Notes under the pieces: generated by a model
Database searches by the model: none
Seen by the model: the letters and a program-made list of their open reading frames with translations, nothing else
Told to the model about the DNA's origin: nothing
Shown here: positions 45,562 through 53,923 of the stretch, in pieces
Position numbering within the stretch: the first letter of the stretch is position 1
Layout: each line of letters begins with the position of its first letter
Position numbers and translations under genes: made by a program
Origin: 43-108 sp001915545
GTDB lineage: Bacteria; Bacteroidota; Bacteroidia; Bacteroidales; Bacteroidaceae
Length of the DNA: 64,000 nt
Direction of reading: 5' to 3'
NCBI GenBank assembly: GCA_902491215.1
Contig: CABUGV010000014.1
Location: 15,388-79,387, forward strand

Positions 45562-45654
45562 TTATTTGCACGCAATATCATTCTCACTGCAAGTTTTCTT
45601 CAAGATCACTCGTAGTTCAATGATGGTAATTATGTTATTTGCGTTGCAATTCAT
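45562..45654 (-). CDS. ilv operon leader peptide (attenuation)
   Basis: A 30-codon frame, ATG at 45652-45654 and TAA at 45562-45564, lies between the promoter and the terminator of the ilv leader. Residues 8-18 read I-I-T-I-I-E-L-R-V-I-L, so eight of eleven codons are for Ile, Leu or Val, the end products of the operon. A further Ile is at 27. The peptide has no other recognisable feature. By analogy with enterobacterial ilv and leu leaders, ribosome stalling at these codons when branched-chain aminoacyl-tRNA is scarce would prevent the 45510-45543 hairpin from forming. The mechanism is inferred; frame and codon content are direct. Confidence 0.8.
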   Translation of the reverse strand: MNCNANNIITIIELRVILKKTCSENDIACK

Positions 45655-45677
45655 AGTGCTTTAACTTTTTTCAATTG

Positions 45678-45708
45678 CAAATCTAGTATTTTATTGTTAA
45701 ATGACAAA
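45678..45708 (-). promoter_or_regulatory. Consensus promoter of the ilv operon
   Basis: On the minus strand TTTG (45705-45708), 19 nt and TAGATTTG (45678-45685) match the Bacteroidota promoter consensus. Transcription should begin near 45671, about 17 nt before the leader peptide ATG. Confidence 0.8.
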
Positions 45709-45959
45709 TTTAAAGCAATGTTTTTTTAAATAATCTGTGACAAGTTATAAGGAATATCCCGAATTTTCTTTCATTTTATGAATTTTTGTGCTCGAAAACG
45801 AGCATATTGTGCAATTGCCGTACTGTTTCTGGTTTGTTTATGCCTTTCATGTTCACTGTTAGGTTGGAATTTTATGTTGTTTTATAGTTTGCGCTTGATT
45901 TTTGTATGTTTGTATTTATGGAATTCAGGCGTTTATAATATGCATCGGTTTGAAACAAT

Positions 45960-45993
45960 AAGAGGATTTACCTTCTGCTGGGTAAATCCTCTT
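45960..45993 (-). terminator. Terminator downstream of tRNA-Ser
   Basis: A perfect 13-bp inverted repeat (AAGAGGATTTACC and its complement) with an 8-nt loop, 12 nt past the 3' end of the minus-strand tRNA-Ser. The trailing T tract is short. 45709-45959 otherwise contains no supported gene, only a small TGCTCG-AAAA-CGAGCA hairpin near 45790. Confidence 0.7.
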
Positions 45994-46004
45994 CATCGTA
46001 TAAG

Positions 46005-46091
46005 CGGAAAGTGAGGGATTCGAACCCCCGATACAGCAAGCCGTATAGCGGATTTCGAGTCCGCCCCGTTCGACCACTCCGGCAACTTTCC
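46005..46091 (-). tRNA. tRNA-Ser (CGA)
   Basis: An 87-nt class II tRNA on the minus strand: acceptor GGAAAGT/ACTTTCC, anticodon stem GCGGA/TCCGC with loop CTCGAAA (anticodon CGA), a long variable arm (ACGGCTTGCTGT region), T-loop TTCGAAT and discriminator G. Confidence 0.96.
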
Positions 46092-46097
46092 TTATTT

Positions 46098-46136
46098 AAG
46101 GGGTCTAATACACATTGCTATGTGTAATAAACCCCT
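46098..46136 (-). terminator. Hairpin between the structured RNA and tRNA-Ser
   Basis: AAGGGGTCTAATACACA pairs with TGTGTAATAAACCCCTT (one mismatch at each of two sites) around a short loop. It lies between the 3' end of the structured RNA and the tRNA-Ser 5' end, and could be a second terminator or a processing signal. Confidence 0.6.
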
Positions 46137-46141
46137 TATAT

Positions 46142-46340
46142 AAAAAAGCCGGGAGGAGATGTGATGAAACTCCGAGTATAAAGGTTTTGAGCGCCCGCTC
46201 CTCTTTGTAATCCACCGACACAAAGGTTACCCCGAAGGGCGTGGCCCGCCATTGAAGAGCGAAGCTTTCTCGGTTTTCAGAAAAAAATTGATGAGTATCC
46301 CAATCGATCCTGTATCCCGGCTTGTATGTCCTTTATTTAT
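46142..46340 (-). ncRNA. Structured non-coding RNA, 6S-like candidate
   Basis: On the minus strand GCCGGGA (46321-46315) pairs with TCCCGGC (46154-46148), which is followed at once by six T. This closes a transcript of about 180 nt. Inside, CGCTCTTC pairs with GAGGAGCG, CCGAG with CTCGG, and CTTTGT with ACAAAG around an 11-nt terminal loop, so the RNA can fold into one long interrupted rod. Length, rod shape and terminator fit 6S RNA, the regulator that mimics an open promoter and binds RNA polymerase. I see no SRP, RNase P or tmRNA signature. The structure is well supported; the 6S identity is a guess to be tested with a covariance model. Confidence 0.6.
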
Positions 46341-46346
46341 GTAACG

Positions 46347-46377
46347 CAAATATACCAATAAAAGGTAAATCCAACAA
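46347..46377 (-). promoter_or_regulatory. Promoter of the structured RNA
   Basis: On the minus strand TTGT (46374-46377), 19 nt and TATATTTG (46347-46354) form a near-consensus promoter, placing the start near 46340, about 20 nt before the closing stem. Confidence 0.65.
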
Positions 46378-46509
46378 GTAATAACACATTTTTTTAGTAA
46401 AAAGGCATACATATTTTTGTAATATGTCTTGTTCTAACATGCTTTTTATATTTTGCCTTTGTCAGAATGTATACTTCTATTGTATGTGTTGCGCTATTAA
46501 GACTGCATT

Positions 46510-47121
46510 TTATTTGCTTTTTGTGAATTTGAATCCGACTTTAACATCGTCGTATTCCTTCAATGCTGAGGTAATCAATGAAAGTGATTGACTGTTTACG
46601 ACAGAACTGATTTTTTCAATTACGGTAACCAGTTTGTCTGCGTTGAAAAGTATTTGCAGGTCATTTCCTGACAAGCTTACTTCACTGTTTATCTTTTCAG
46701 CAATTGTATTTGTAAGTCCTGACGAGAATGACATTTCAAGATTGCTTCCATCCTGAGTGTATGTTCCTGTTGCAACCTGTTTGCTCTTCAGGTAAATAAT
46801 GAAGCTTTTGTCGCTTTTGAATTCAAATGACAGTGAGCCTGGTTTTATACCTATTTTCTGCAATGGTTCATCAAGCTTCTTTTCAAGTGCAGAAGTTGCA
46901 GCTGAGCCTGCAATGTTGTTCAGAAGATTTGAAGACTTTATCTCTACGGCTGGTCCTGAATATGGCCATGTTCCTTCAATTGAAGCGTTCTTGATGCCGA
47001 GGTTTATGGCTGTGGAGTCTACTTTATCCTTTATCTGATTCAAGAAGTCGAGAATCTGTGCGTCAGCACTCTGTGAGATTGCCATCAAGGCTACCAATGC
47101 AATAAAAAAGTTTCTTTTCAT
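46510..47121 (-). CDS. Secreted DUF4923-like protein
   Basis: This 203-residue protein has a signal peptide (MKRNFFIALVALMAISQSADAQ). A lipocalin-like beta-rich body follows: SIEGTWPYSGPAVEIKSSNLLNNIAG, KSFIIYLKSKQVATGTYTQDGSNLEM and KVGFKFTKSK at the end. The pattern matches a family of uncharacterised Bacteroidota proteins that I recall as DUF4923; I am fairly but not fully sure of the label. No function is known. It lies 41 bp after the M6 metalloprotease gene on the same strand and is probably co-transcribed with it. Confidence 0.72.
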   Translation of the reverse strand: MKRNFFIALVALMAISQSADAQILDFLNQIKDKVDSTAINLGIKNASIEGTWPYSGPAVEIKSSNLLNNIAGSAATSALEKKLDEPLQKIGIKPGSLSFEFKSDKSFIIYLKSKQVATGTYTQDGSNLEMSFSSGLTNTIAEKINSEVSLSGNDLQILFNADKLVTVIEKISSVVNSQSLSLITSALKEYDDVKVGFKFTKSK

Positions 47122-47162
47122 TTTACTCTTCTTTTAGGTTGTTATGTGTTGTATACTTTGTT

Positions 47163-49289
47163 TTATCTGATCAGTATTTTTCTGCTGTTCCCGTCGCATG
47201 TTACTATATAAATGCCAGGCTTTAGGTATACGGATACTTCTCCGTTTCTTGACTCCGCATATTTCAAGCCCTCAATGCCATTTACGGATATATTTTTAGA
47301 TGTCGGTGATTTGACAGTAAGCAAGCCTTCGTTCTGCAGAATTTCTGCTTCAGCTTTTGCTCGTACTATTCCACTGCTAGGTGATAATACAAACGATATA
47401 ACCGATGACTCATCTGAGTTCAGTTTCATTTCTGCTGTAGCCTTTACCTTTACATATAAAGTTTCTCCTGCTTCCAATGCTCCGCTTTTAATGATTGAAT
47501 CTGTGCTTGCAGATGTAACATCGCCTGAGCACGACACTTTAAGAATAATGTTTTTGAAATCTACATCTTTGGAACATGTGAGCACGTAGCCATCTGCACC
47601 ATCTATTGCGTTCCAATAGATGTATCCGTCCGTACCAGACAATTCTGATATTACAGGTGCATCGAGTTTTTCTGTTATGCAGTATTTGAATGTGATGGTA
47701 CCGTTTTCGTCTTCTTCAATATCCCTAATCGGCTGATTCATTTTTCCCGACTGTGTATAAACCACAGCCTTGTCGTCTGCAAGTTCATGTACATTGTTGG
47801 TTCCTGGGTATGGATCTCCTCCGGCAGATAAAAGATATTCTTCAAGGTCGTCTGCACTTGCCACATGCATATATGAATCAAGTGTGCCGTCGGCAGGAAT
47901 AAGTGTCAGTCTTTGGTGCGAAGCATCAGTGTTGACCCTGTTGGCCATCCATTTGTTTGCATCATAATCTATGTGGGTAATCAGCAGTCCGTGGTGACCG
48001 TCATTTCTGGTGCTGTAGCCTATATATTTGTCCCAGCCATCGTTTTGTCTGTTCTCCAGGGTGTAAAATTCATTAGGATTTTCAGTATTGGTAATTTTAT
48101 ACCCGTTTCCACCTTTACTCAAAGGCTCAGCTGTAATTTTCTGCGGTGTGTCCGGACTTAAGGCTATCAGTTTTTTCCAACCCATGAAATCTTTCTGATA
48201 GGAAGAGTAACCGCAAGGTGTACGCCCGTTCTCGCAGTAGTTGCCGGAGTCCATAAGATCCCAATAGTCCATTCCGTACATCTTGTAGTTCGTGTCGTAG
48301 AAATCTGGAAGACCCAAGGCGTGGCTCAGTTCATGGCACATTGTTCCGATGCCGTCTGTTGCACCGTCGAACACTTCGTTGCAGCAAGCGTATGCTCCGT
48401 AAGCAGTACCATTGATAGTGCCTCCTGATGCCATCTCTTTTGGCCAGATTGTATTTGGATCGTCACAGCCGTTTTCACCTTCTCCTGCATATATGAAAAA
48501 GGCCATGTCGACAACACCGTCGCCGTCATTGTCAAAATCTTCCCATAAAGTCTGTATGGCTTGCGCTTTAGTCAATGCTTCAGAGAAGAATTCATTTATG
48601 TTTTTATCTGTGTAGAACGACGCATTTTCTCCATAATGAGCATACCCTTTATCGAGTGTTACAGGGCCTATTACATGGAATTTCGGCTTGAACAAACCGT
48701 CGCTTTGTGCTGTGAAATAATCTTTTATGCTTCCGTAACTGCCTCCGCCTGTATAGTTGTTTCCGCTTCCGTTGCCGTTGCAATAGAGATTGTAGAATCT
48801 GTTGACATCAGCATCGTCAGTCCCAGCCGTAAATTTTTTGTCTGCGAATTGCACCAATATAACCGGCACTGATGGTGTGCCATTTGATGTCAGCGGTGCA
48901 GTTTCTTGTGAGCCGATGGCACGCGTGTTCTTCTCGCCAAACATTATTTCGTTGAGCGCGCTGACGTTTTCTGCATTTCTTATAGTTTTCAGCATTGCTG
49001 TTTCTTCAGCAGTGCGTTGTCCTGGGTTATGTGCTACCGATGCTGAAAGTTTGTAGTTGTTTGCTCCAGCATCTGTCACATAGCAGAAATCTCCATCGGA
49101 ATTCTTCATCACAAGATATCCGTCGGCAGTAGTGAAATACGATATTTTTCCGTTTCCGATGTGCTTTACGACCAATTGTGTTCCGTCGCTCTGCTTGGCA
49201 TTTATTTTCTGTATCCTTGGTTTTACCGATGCGTTGGCGCATAAGGCCGAACACAGGAATGCTGTCAGGAAAAATTTCGTATGCTTCAT
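47163..49289 (-). CDS. Secreted M6-family metalloprotease with type IX-style tail
   Basis: This 708-residue protein has a signal peptide (MKHTKFFLTAFLCSALCANA), a prodomain-like N-terminal region and a catalytic domain. The catalytic domain holds the zinc motif HELSHALGLPDFYD (HExxHxxGxxD, near residue 318) and the Met-turn-like MYGMDYWDLMDSGNY, as in immune inhibitor A-type M6 peptidases. From about 545 a fibronectin-like module follows (APVISELSGTDGYIYWNAIDGADGYVLTC). The end, GIYIVTCDGNSRKILI, resembles a type IX secretion C-terminal signal. It is likely exported and either cell-attached or released. A consensus promoter lies 28 nt upstream. Confidence 0.9.
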   Translation of the reverse strand: MKHTKFFLTAFLCSALCANASVKPRIQKINAKQSDGTQLVVKHIGNGKISYFTTADGYLVMKNSDGDFCYVTDAGANNYKLSASVAHNPGQRTAEETAMLKTIRNAENVSALNEIMFGEKNTRAIGSQETAPLTSNGTPSVPVILVQFADKKFTAGTDDADVNRFYNLYCNGNGSGNNYTGGGSYGSIKDYFTAQSDGLFKPKFHVIGPVTLDKGYAHYGENASFYTDKNINEFFSEALTKAQAIQTLWEDFDNDGDGVVDMAFFIYAGEGENGCDDPNTIWPKEMASGGTINGTAYGAYACCNEVFDGATDGIGTMCHELSHALGLPDFYDTNYKMYGMDYWDLMDSGNYCENGRTPCGYSSYQKDFMGWKKLIALSPDTPQKITAEPLSKGGNGYKITNTENPNEFYTLENRQNDGWDKYIGYSTRNDGHHGLLITHIDYDANKWMANRVNTDASHQRLTLIPADGTLDSYMHVASADDLEEYLLSAGGDPYPGTNNVHELADDKAVVYTQSGKMNQPIRDIEEDENGTITFKYCITEKLDAPVISELSGTDGYIYWNAIDGADGYVLTCSKDVDFKNIILKVSCSGDVTSASTDSIIKSGALEAGETLYVKVKATAEMKLNSDESSVISFVLSPSSGIVRAKAEAEILQNEGLLTVKSPTSKNISVNGIEGLKYAESRNGEVSVYLKPGIYIVTCDGNSRKILIR

Positions 49290-49316
49290 AATCTACTTCT
49301 GCAATTTTTATTATTG

Positions 49317-49347
49317 CAAAATTACTTTATGCAGCACATATATCAAA
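49317..49347 (-). promoter_or_regulatory. Consensus promoter of the M6 protease gene
   Basis: On the minus strand TTTG (49344-49347), 19 nt and TAATTTTG (49317-49324), about 28 nt before the ATG. Confidence 0.75.
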
Positions 49348-49423
49348 ATCACTATACACTATTTAGCAAACCTTTTGCATGTTTATGCATTAGTTTTTGG
49401 CAGTTGTGATGGTCATCTGCACA

Positions 49424-51499
49424 TCAAATGCCTTTATTTACAAGCATATAATATACAAGTGCCCAGTCTTGGTCGTTGGCATAAAAGTCGTAGAATTGGC
49501 CTTTTGCACCATTTACAGTTTTAGGATATATATAGGCGCACGATGCTTTACCTTCTTCGAACGGCGTAAACAAGCATAGATTGTTGCGGACAATATTTTC
49601 AGCTCGCTTTTGGTATTCCTTGTTTCCTGTGTTGAGATAGTGATAATGGAACACAGCTGCTGTCAGCGTACTCCAGTAATGCGGGAATGTGTCACCGAAC
49701 ATTTCCTTTTTGCCGAACCAGTATCCGTCCCAATGTCTAATAGCGATGTCGTTCAAATGATAAGTTGGCTGAAATCCGTTGAAAGCTTCCAGCACAGGCA
49801 GTTGTCGTACGGCCTCATCAAAATATTTCTTTATCCCTGTTTCCTTGTATAACTGTTCGAGGAACAGAATGGCAGGTGCAACAATGCTTTGTTCGTAGTT
49901 CACTTCATGCTTCGGATATTTCAATCCATTGGCTATGAATACGTCTCCGGTCTTTATGAAATCCTTTTTGAGGTCTTCCATTTCTGCATTCATTCCTGCC
50001 TTTTTGAGTGTTTCGAGACCTATGGATACAGGTATGCCTATGGCATAGAAACCGTAACCGAATTGCCGGTACATGGATTTCAATGTGTTGTATCCATACT
50101 CAGCGTATTTTTTGTCATTTGTGATATTGTACATGTGGAAATAGAATTCAGCTACCCACATATAATTATATCCTCTATTTCTACCTTTCTTGTCAACACT
50201 AGAGAATGTCTTGAAGTCATCTGTCTGAAGCTTATTTCTGATGAAGTCTGCATACCTGATGACTGATTCTTTCAGCACCGGATCATGTGTCAACATATAT
50301 TGCTTGGCCAGCAGAACACCCATTCCTACCCTTTCTGCACCTTCGTCTCGGTCAGGCGGGTTGCAGTTTGGAGTATTGTTTAGATATATATTGTTTGTCT
50401 CATTGTCATATACCATGAATGCCCCATATCTAGGGTCGTTTTTGTCGTTCATCTGCTGTCTGGTTCTGATGAAATCGATTCGTTTTGCAATAAGTGAATC
50501 AATCTTTTCTACAACCATGCAGTTTACCTGCGTACTTTCTTTCCCGTATTTGAATTCGAATGTACACTCTCCTGTTTTGTCCATGACAGTTTCGGCTGTC
50601 CACTTTCCGTTTTTGAATGCGGACTTTATGATTTGCCCATTTTTTGTTACAGTGCATTTTTCTGTCTCAGGACATCCTTGGAGTTCAACAACGGCTTTCT
50701 CGCCTACTTCGTATACATATCTGTTGCTCGATGCAATGCATTCACCGTATTTTATGAGTTTCTTCTTGAAATCGCTGTTTCCTTTGTGGGAGAACAGGCG
50801 CCAGCTGAATTTATAATTGTTGCCGGGACCTAAAATAAGGTCTGTGATATTGAGTGATATGATGCCTCTGTATTGCGAATTTCCTTTTTCCTGTCCGCGT
50901 TCCCATATTTCATAACTGCCGATTTCTCCACTAGTGAGTGCAAGGCCAAGATGAGGACCTTTTCCTCCCATTCTAAGTGCATTCACGTACGCATCGCTCT
51001 TTCCGTTCCAAATATGTGCGTGTGCTCTTGCATTCAAACACGTCTCGGCGTCTGGATAATTGTCATTGAAAGGAGTGTATATGCCTATGTCGTACAATAT
51101 GGCATTCCCTCCTCCCCTGTTTGTCAATGTATATTCTTCTATCAGGTCACCGTTGTCATATTTACGCGCGACATGAATTTCTATACCGTTTTCTTCGTAG
51201 GTCACATCCATGCCGTCGGCGCTGATATGCTTTGGCTTTTTCCATTCGTGCTTTGACCTTGTGAATTCGCGCGACATGGAGAAATAGCCCAGACCCCAAC
51301 CATATTCAGGACCAATCCATTTATATTGCTGTCCGTCGGTACGAACCAGCCAATTCATGTTGGTCTGATCGTTTTCAATCTTTATGGCCTCTATAGCTCC
51401 GGTTGATTTATTGATTTCAGCATTTATTCCCTGTGACATACCGCACATGGAGTTCAGCCACATAATAGTTCCGATGACAAATATATTTGTGCTTTTCAT
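49424..51499 (-). CDS. Secreted six-hairpin glycosidase-like protein
   Basis: This 691-residue protein has a signal peptide (MKSTNIFVIGTIMWLNSMCGMSQ). The N-terminal half (about 25-300) looks like a beta-sandwich with LVRTDGQQYKWIGPEYGWGLGYF and HIWNGKSDAYVNALRMGGKGPHLG. The C-terminal half (about 345-690) is alpha-helical with repeated aromatic segments (YNYMWVAEFYFHMYNITNDKKYAEYG, HWDGYWFGKKEMFGDTFPHYWS, FYANDQDWALVYYMLV), as in (alpha/alpha)6-barrel glycosidases. It resembles GH154-type beta-glucuronidases, but I cannot confirm the family. Beside GH88 and PL8 genes, a role on uronic-acid oligosaccharides is plausible. It has its own consensus promoter. Confidence 0.7.
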   Translation of the reverse strand: MKSTNIFVIGTIMWLNSMCGMSQGINAEINKSTGAIEAIKIENDQTNMNWLVRTDGQQYKWIGPEYGWGLGYFSMSREFTRSKHEWKKPKHISADGMDVTYEENGIEIHVARKYDNGDLIEEYTLTNRGGGNAILYDIGIYTPFNDNYPDAETCLNARAHAHIWNGKSDAYVNALRMGGKGPHLGLALTSGEIGSYEIWERGQEKGNSQYRGIISLNITDLILGPGNNYKFSWRLFSHKGNSDFKKKLIKYGECIASSNRYVYEVGEKAVVELQGCPETEKCTVTKNGQIIKSAFKNGKWTAETVMDKTGECTFEFKYGKESTQVNCMVVEKIDSLIAKRIDFIRTRQQMNDKNDPRYGAFMVYDNETNNIYLNNTPNCNPPDRDEGAERVGMGVLLAKQYMLTHDPVLKESVIRYADFIRNKLQTDDFKTFSSVDKKGRNRGYNYMWVAEFYFHMYNITNDKKYAEYGYNTLKSMYRQFGYGFYAIGIPVSIGLETLKKAGMNAEMEDLKKDFIKTGDVFIANGLKYPKHEVNYEQSIVAPAILFLEQLYKETGIKKYFDEAVRQLPVLEAFNGFQPTYHLNDIAIRHWDGYWFGKKEMFGDTFPHYWSTLTAAVFHYHYLNTGNKEYQKRAENIVRNNLCLFTPFEEGKASCAYIYPKTVNGAKGQFYDFYANDQDWALVYYMLVNKGI

Positions 51500-51578
51500 G
51501 TTCTTTATAATTTATGAGCGTATTTGCATAAAATACATACAGGTTTGACTTACACTTTCTGCCTTTATTTGTTAGAGA

Positions 51579-51610
51579 CAAATATATGTGTTGTTGACCT
51601 CTTAATCAAA
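51579..51610 (-). promoter_or_regulatory. Consensus promoter of the six-hairpin glycosidase-like gene
   Basis: On the minus strand TTTG (51607-51610), 20 nt and TATATTTG (51579-51586), giving a leader of about 75 nt. Confidence 0.7.
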
Positions 51611-51657
51611 TAAATATACCTTTTTAGCATATAATTATAGATTATGGAACTATTTTA

Positions 51658-51725
51658 TCTGATTTACGAGGGCTCGCATTTTTATTTCTGAGCCCTCGCA
51701 TTTTATGTTACAGGCGCTTGGAATT
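51658..51725. repeat. 22-bp phased GAGCCCTCGCA repeat, second locus
   Basis: GC-rich heads (GGGCTCGCATT, GAGCCCTCGCATT at 51680, AGGCGCTTGGA at 51702) keep the 22-bp phase of the repeat at 8441-8519. Units are more degraded here. It lies in the gene-free stretch 51611-51884. Confidence 0.65.
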
Positions 51726-51810
51726 ATTCACTTAGCGCAGTGCATTTTGATTTGAAGTGTTCTGTGTTTGTCATTAATCATTGGAATACACAGTTGTTGA
51801 ATATAAAAAT

Positions 51811-51859
51811 GTCCTTCCGAAAGCAGAAGTATGATTGGACTCCATGCTTTAGGAAGGAC
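51811..51859 (-). terminator. Terminator of the alpha/beta hydrolase gene
   Basis: GTCCTTCCGAAAGC pairs with GCTTTAGGAAGGAC (14 bp, one mismatch) around a 21-nt loop about 25 bp after the stop. On the minus strand it is followed by a TTTTTA tract. Confidence 0.75.
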
Positions 51860-51884
51860 AACTTGTAAAGAATTGCGTCAAAAT

Positions 51885-52967
51885 TTAGATCAGGTGTGAT
51901 TTAAAGAATTCTTCAATTTTGTCGAACGGTATATATTTCGGATTGTCGTACAGGTCGACATGATTGGCATTCGGTATGATCATCAGCTCCTTGTTGTCAC
52001 CTTTCAGCTTTTTGAATGCATCTTCGCTGAAGTAGCGCGAGTGTGCCTTTTCGCCGTGAATAACAAGCACGGCACTTCTGATTTCATCGCTGTAGGAAAG
52101 TATAGGCATGTTTATGAACGACAGGGCTGAAGTCTTGTTCCAACCTCCGTTTGAATTGAGCGAACGTTTGTGGTAACCGCGTTTGGTCTTATAGTAGCCG
52201 TAGTAGTCTTTAAGAAATTGAGGTGCATCGTCAGGAAGTGTGTCTGGGACGCCTCCGGCTAAGGCATATTCGCCGTTTCTTGCATCTTCCGTACGCTGTT
52301 TGTTGAGCTGTTTCTTCAATTCGTATCTGCCGTCAGCATCCATTGAATCGAAATATCCCTTTGCGTTTACACGGCTCATGTCGTACATCGTACATGTTAC
52401 GGTCGCTTTGATTCTTGTATCTATGGATGCTGCATTGAGGGCCATGCCTCCCCAACCGCAGATGCCGAGAATGCCTATACGTTCGGTATCTACATCATCG
52501 CGTAAGGAAAGATAGTCTACAGCTGCGCAGAAATCTTCTGTGTTTATATCCGGTGAAGCCACAAAACGAGGTTGGCCACCGCTTTCGCCTGTATATGACG
52601 GATCAAATGCTATAGTCAGAAATCCGCGTTCGGCCAAAGCCTGTGCATACAATCCTGACGATTGCTCCTTGACAGCGCCGAACGGTCCGCATACGGCTAC
52701 AGCAGTCATTTTGCCACTGGCGTTTTTAGGTATGTATATGTCAGCAACAAGCAGAATCCCGTATCTGTTTCTGAACGTAACCTTGTCATGATTGACCTTG
52801 TCGCTTTGCGGGAATACCTTATCCCATTCTTTTACTAGATTAAGATGCTCATCCATATTCATATTGATGTTTTGATTGTTGTCTCTGACTTGTGCCGTGC
52901 ATTCGCTGTATGCAGCCAATGAAATGAGTGCAATACATCCGGCTTTGAACAATTTAATCATAAGCAA
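51885..52967 (-). CDS. Secreted alpha/beta hydrolase (dienelactone hydrolase-like)
   Basis: This 360-residue protein has a signal peptide (MLMIKLFKAGCIALISLAAYSECTAQ). The alpha/beta hydrolase fold has a nucleophile elbow GICGWGG, so the nucleophile is Cys, not Ser, which is characteristic of dienelactone hydrolase-type enzymes. Other features are AFDPSYTGESGGQPRF, VLVIHGEKAHSRYFSEDAF with the acid, and the late PNANHVDLYD with the catalytic His. The substrate is unknown; ester or lactone cleavage is expected. It stands alone on the minus strand between its own -7 box (TATATTTG, 52990-52997) and a terminator. An alternative ATG lies two codons in. Confidence 0.85.
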   Translation of the reverse strand: MLMIKLFKAGCIALISLAAYSECTAQVRDNNQNINMNMDEHLNLVKEWDKVFPQSDKVNHDKVTFRNRYGILLVADIYIPKNASGKMTAVAVCGPFGAVKEQSSGLYAQALAERGFLTIAFDPSYTGESGGQPRFVASPDINTEDFCAAVDYLSLRDDVDTERIGILGICGWGGMALNAASIDTRIKATVTCTMYDMSRVNAKGYFDSMDADGRYELKKQLNKQRTEDARNGEYALAGGVPDTLPDDAPQFLKDYYGYYKTKRGYHKRSLNSNGGWNKTSALSFINMPILSYSDEIRSAVLVIHGEKAHSRYFSEDAFKKLKGDNKELMIIPNANHVDLYDNPKYIPFDKIEEFFKSHLI

Positions 52968-52989
52968 TATATATTCTGTTGTCTATGTG

Positions 52990-52997
52990 CAAATATA
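52990..52997 (-). promoter_or_regulatory. Promoter -7 element of the alpha/beta hydrolase gene
   Basis: Minus strand TATATTTG, 22 nt before the ATG. No good TTTG at the -33 position. Confidence 0.5.
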
Positions 52998-53060
52998 GAG
53001 GTTGTATATTGTTATGACTTTACTGAACGGCTCAAATGAAATGTCTGAACGGTCCACTTC

Positions 53061-53891
53061 TTATTCTGTTAAAGATGTGGGCGGAACTCCGTATTGTTTC
53101 TTGAATGCTGATGAAAAATGTGATGGATTCTTGAAACCAACTTCACTGTATATGTCTACAATTCTCTTTTTTCCTTCGAGAAGCATCTTGTATGCTTCGT
53201 CAAGGCGTTTGCGCATAAGCCATTTTTCAGGCGACAGCGTACTGACCTTTTTGAAATCGCGTTTGAATGTTGCTAGACTGCGTCCGGTGTATCTGGCAAG
53301 CTCTTCCATGGAGAATTCGTACATATAGTTCTTGTTGAGAAAATCAATAATGTCTATTTTCCACGGTTCGCTGAAGTCGAACAGCATTGTTGCAAATTGC
53401 GGATTGATGTGCAGCAGTGCCACCAAACCTTCTTGCAGTTTAAGATTCATGAAATCGTCCTGCGGTTTCACTTCCTGATTGAAATATGGTGTCATTGATG
53501 CAAAAATGCTTGATATTTCTGCTGTTTGCGGCAGTTTTATTACTTTTGGTTCGCTTCTTTTCAGATTCTGCAGTTCTCTGTATCTGCAGTTTTTCATGTA
53601 AACGTCTCTAAGAAATCTGCGGGTGAAATTCATGTATATACCGCAGTACTGTTCACCGTTTGACGATTTCTTATACATTCTCAAGTGATGGTCGCGAGGT
53701 ATGAAAACGCACTCTCCCTTCATCACTTTTATTATTTCTTCGCCGTTCTCTATGACCATTTCTCCTGAGTATACGTAGTTGAGTGCATAGTCTTTTGCCC
53801 TGTGTACGCATAGTCCTTCGTCATCATAAATGAAACTGAAGAAAATATCATCATAATTGAATATTACTTTCATTGACTGGTTGTTTTCCAT
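53061..53891 (-). CDS. AraC-family transcriptional regulator
   Basis: This 276-residue protein has an N-terminal cupin-like effector domain (about 10-150: GEMVIENGEEIIKVMKGECVFIPRDHHLRMY) and a C-terminal double helix-turn-helix of the AraC type (about 175-275: MEELARYTGRSLATFKRDFKK and DIYSEVGFKNPSHFSSAFKKQYGVPP). It presumably activates a nearby gene in response to a small ligand. The adjacent alpha/beta hydrolase, which is co-oriented and 93 bp downstream, is a candidate target. It follows the broken hybrid regulator by 32 bp on the same strand. The frame is intact. Confidence 0.92.
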   Translation of the reverse strand: MENNQSMKVIFNYDDIFFSFIYDDEGLCVHRAKDYALNYVYSGEMVIENGEEIIKVMKGECVFIPRDHHLRMYKKSSNGEQYCGIYMNFTRRFLRDVYMKNCRYRELQNLKRSEPKVIKLPQTAEISSIFASMTPYFNQEVKPQDDFMNLKLQEGLVALLHINPQFATMLFDFSEPWKIDIIDFLNKNYMYEFSMEELARYTGRSLATFKRDFKKVSTLSPEKWLMRKRLDEAYKMLLEGKKRIVDIYSEVGFKNPSHFSSAFKKQYGVPPTSLTE

Positions 53892-53923
53892 TTCGCAAGC
53901 AATATGTTTATTTTTTCAGAAAC

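Noticed and set aside
45778..46014. 78-codon plus-strand reading frame
   Set aside because: It overlaps the tRNA-Ser terminator and the tRNA itself and has no recognisable protein features.
46142..46340. SRP RNA, tmRNA or RNase P RNA as identity of the structured RNA
   Set aside because: The conserved SRP tetraloop region, the tmRNA tRNA-like ends with tag frame, and the RNase P core sequences are not present.
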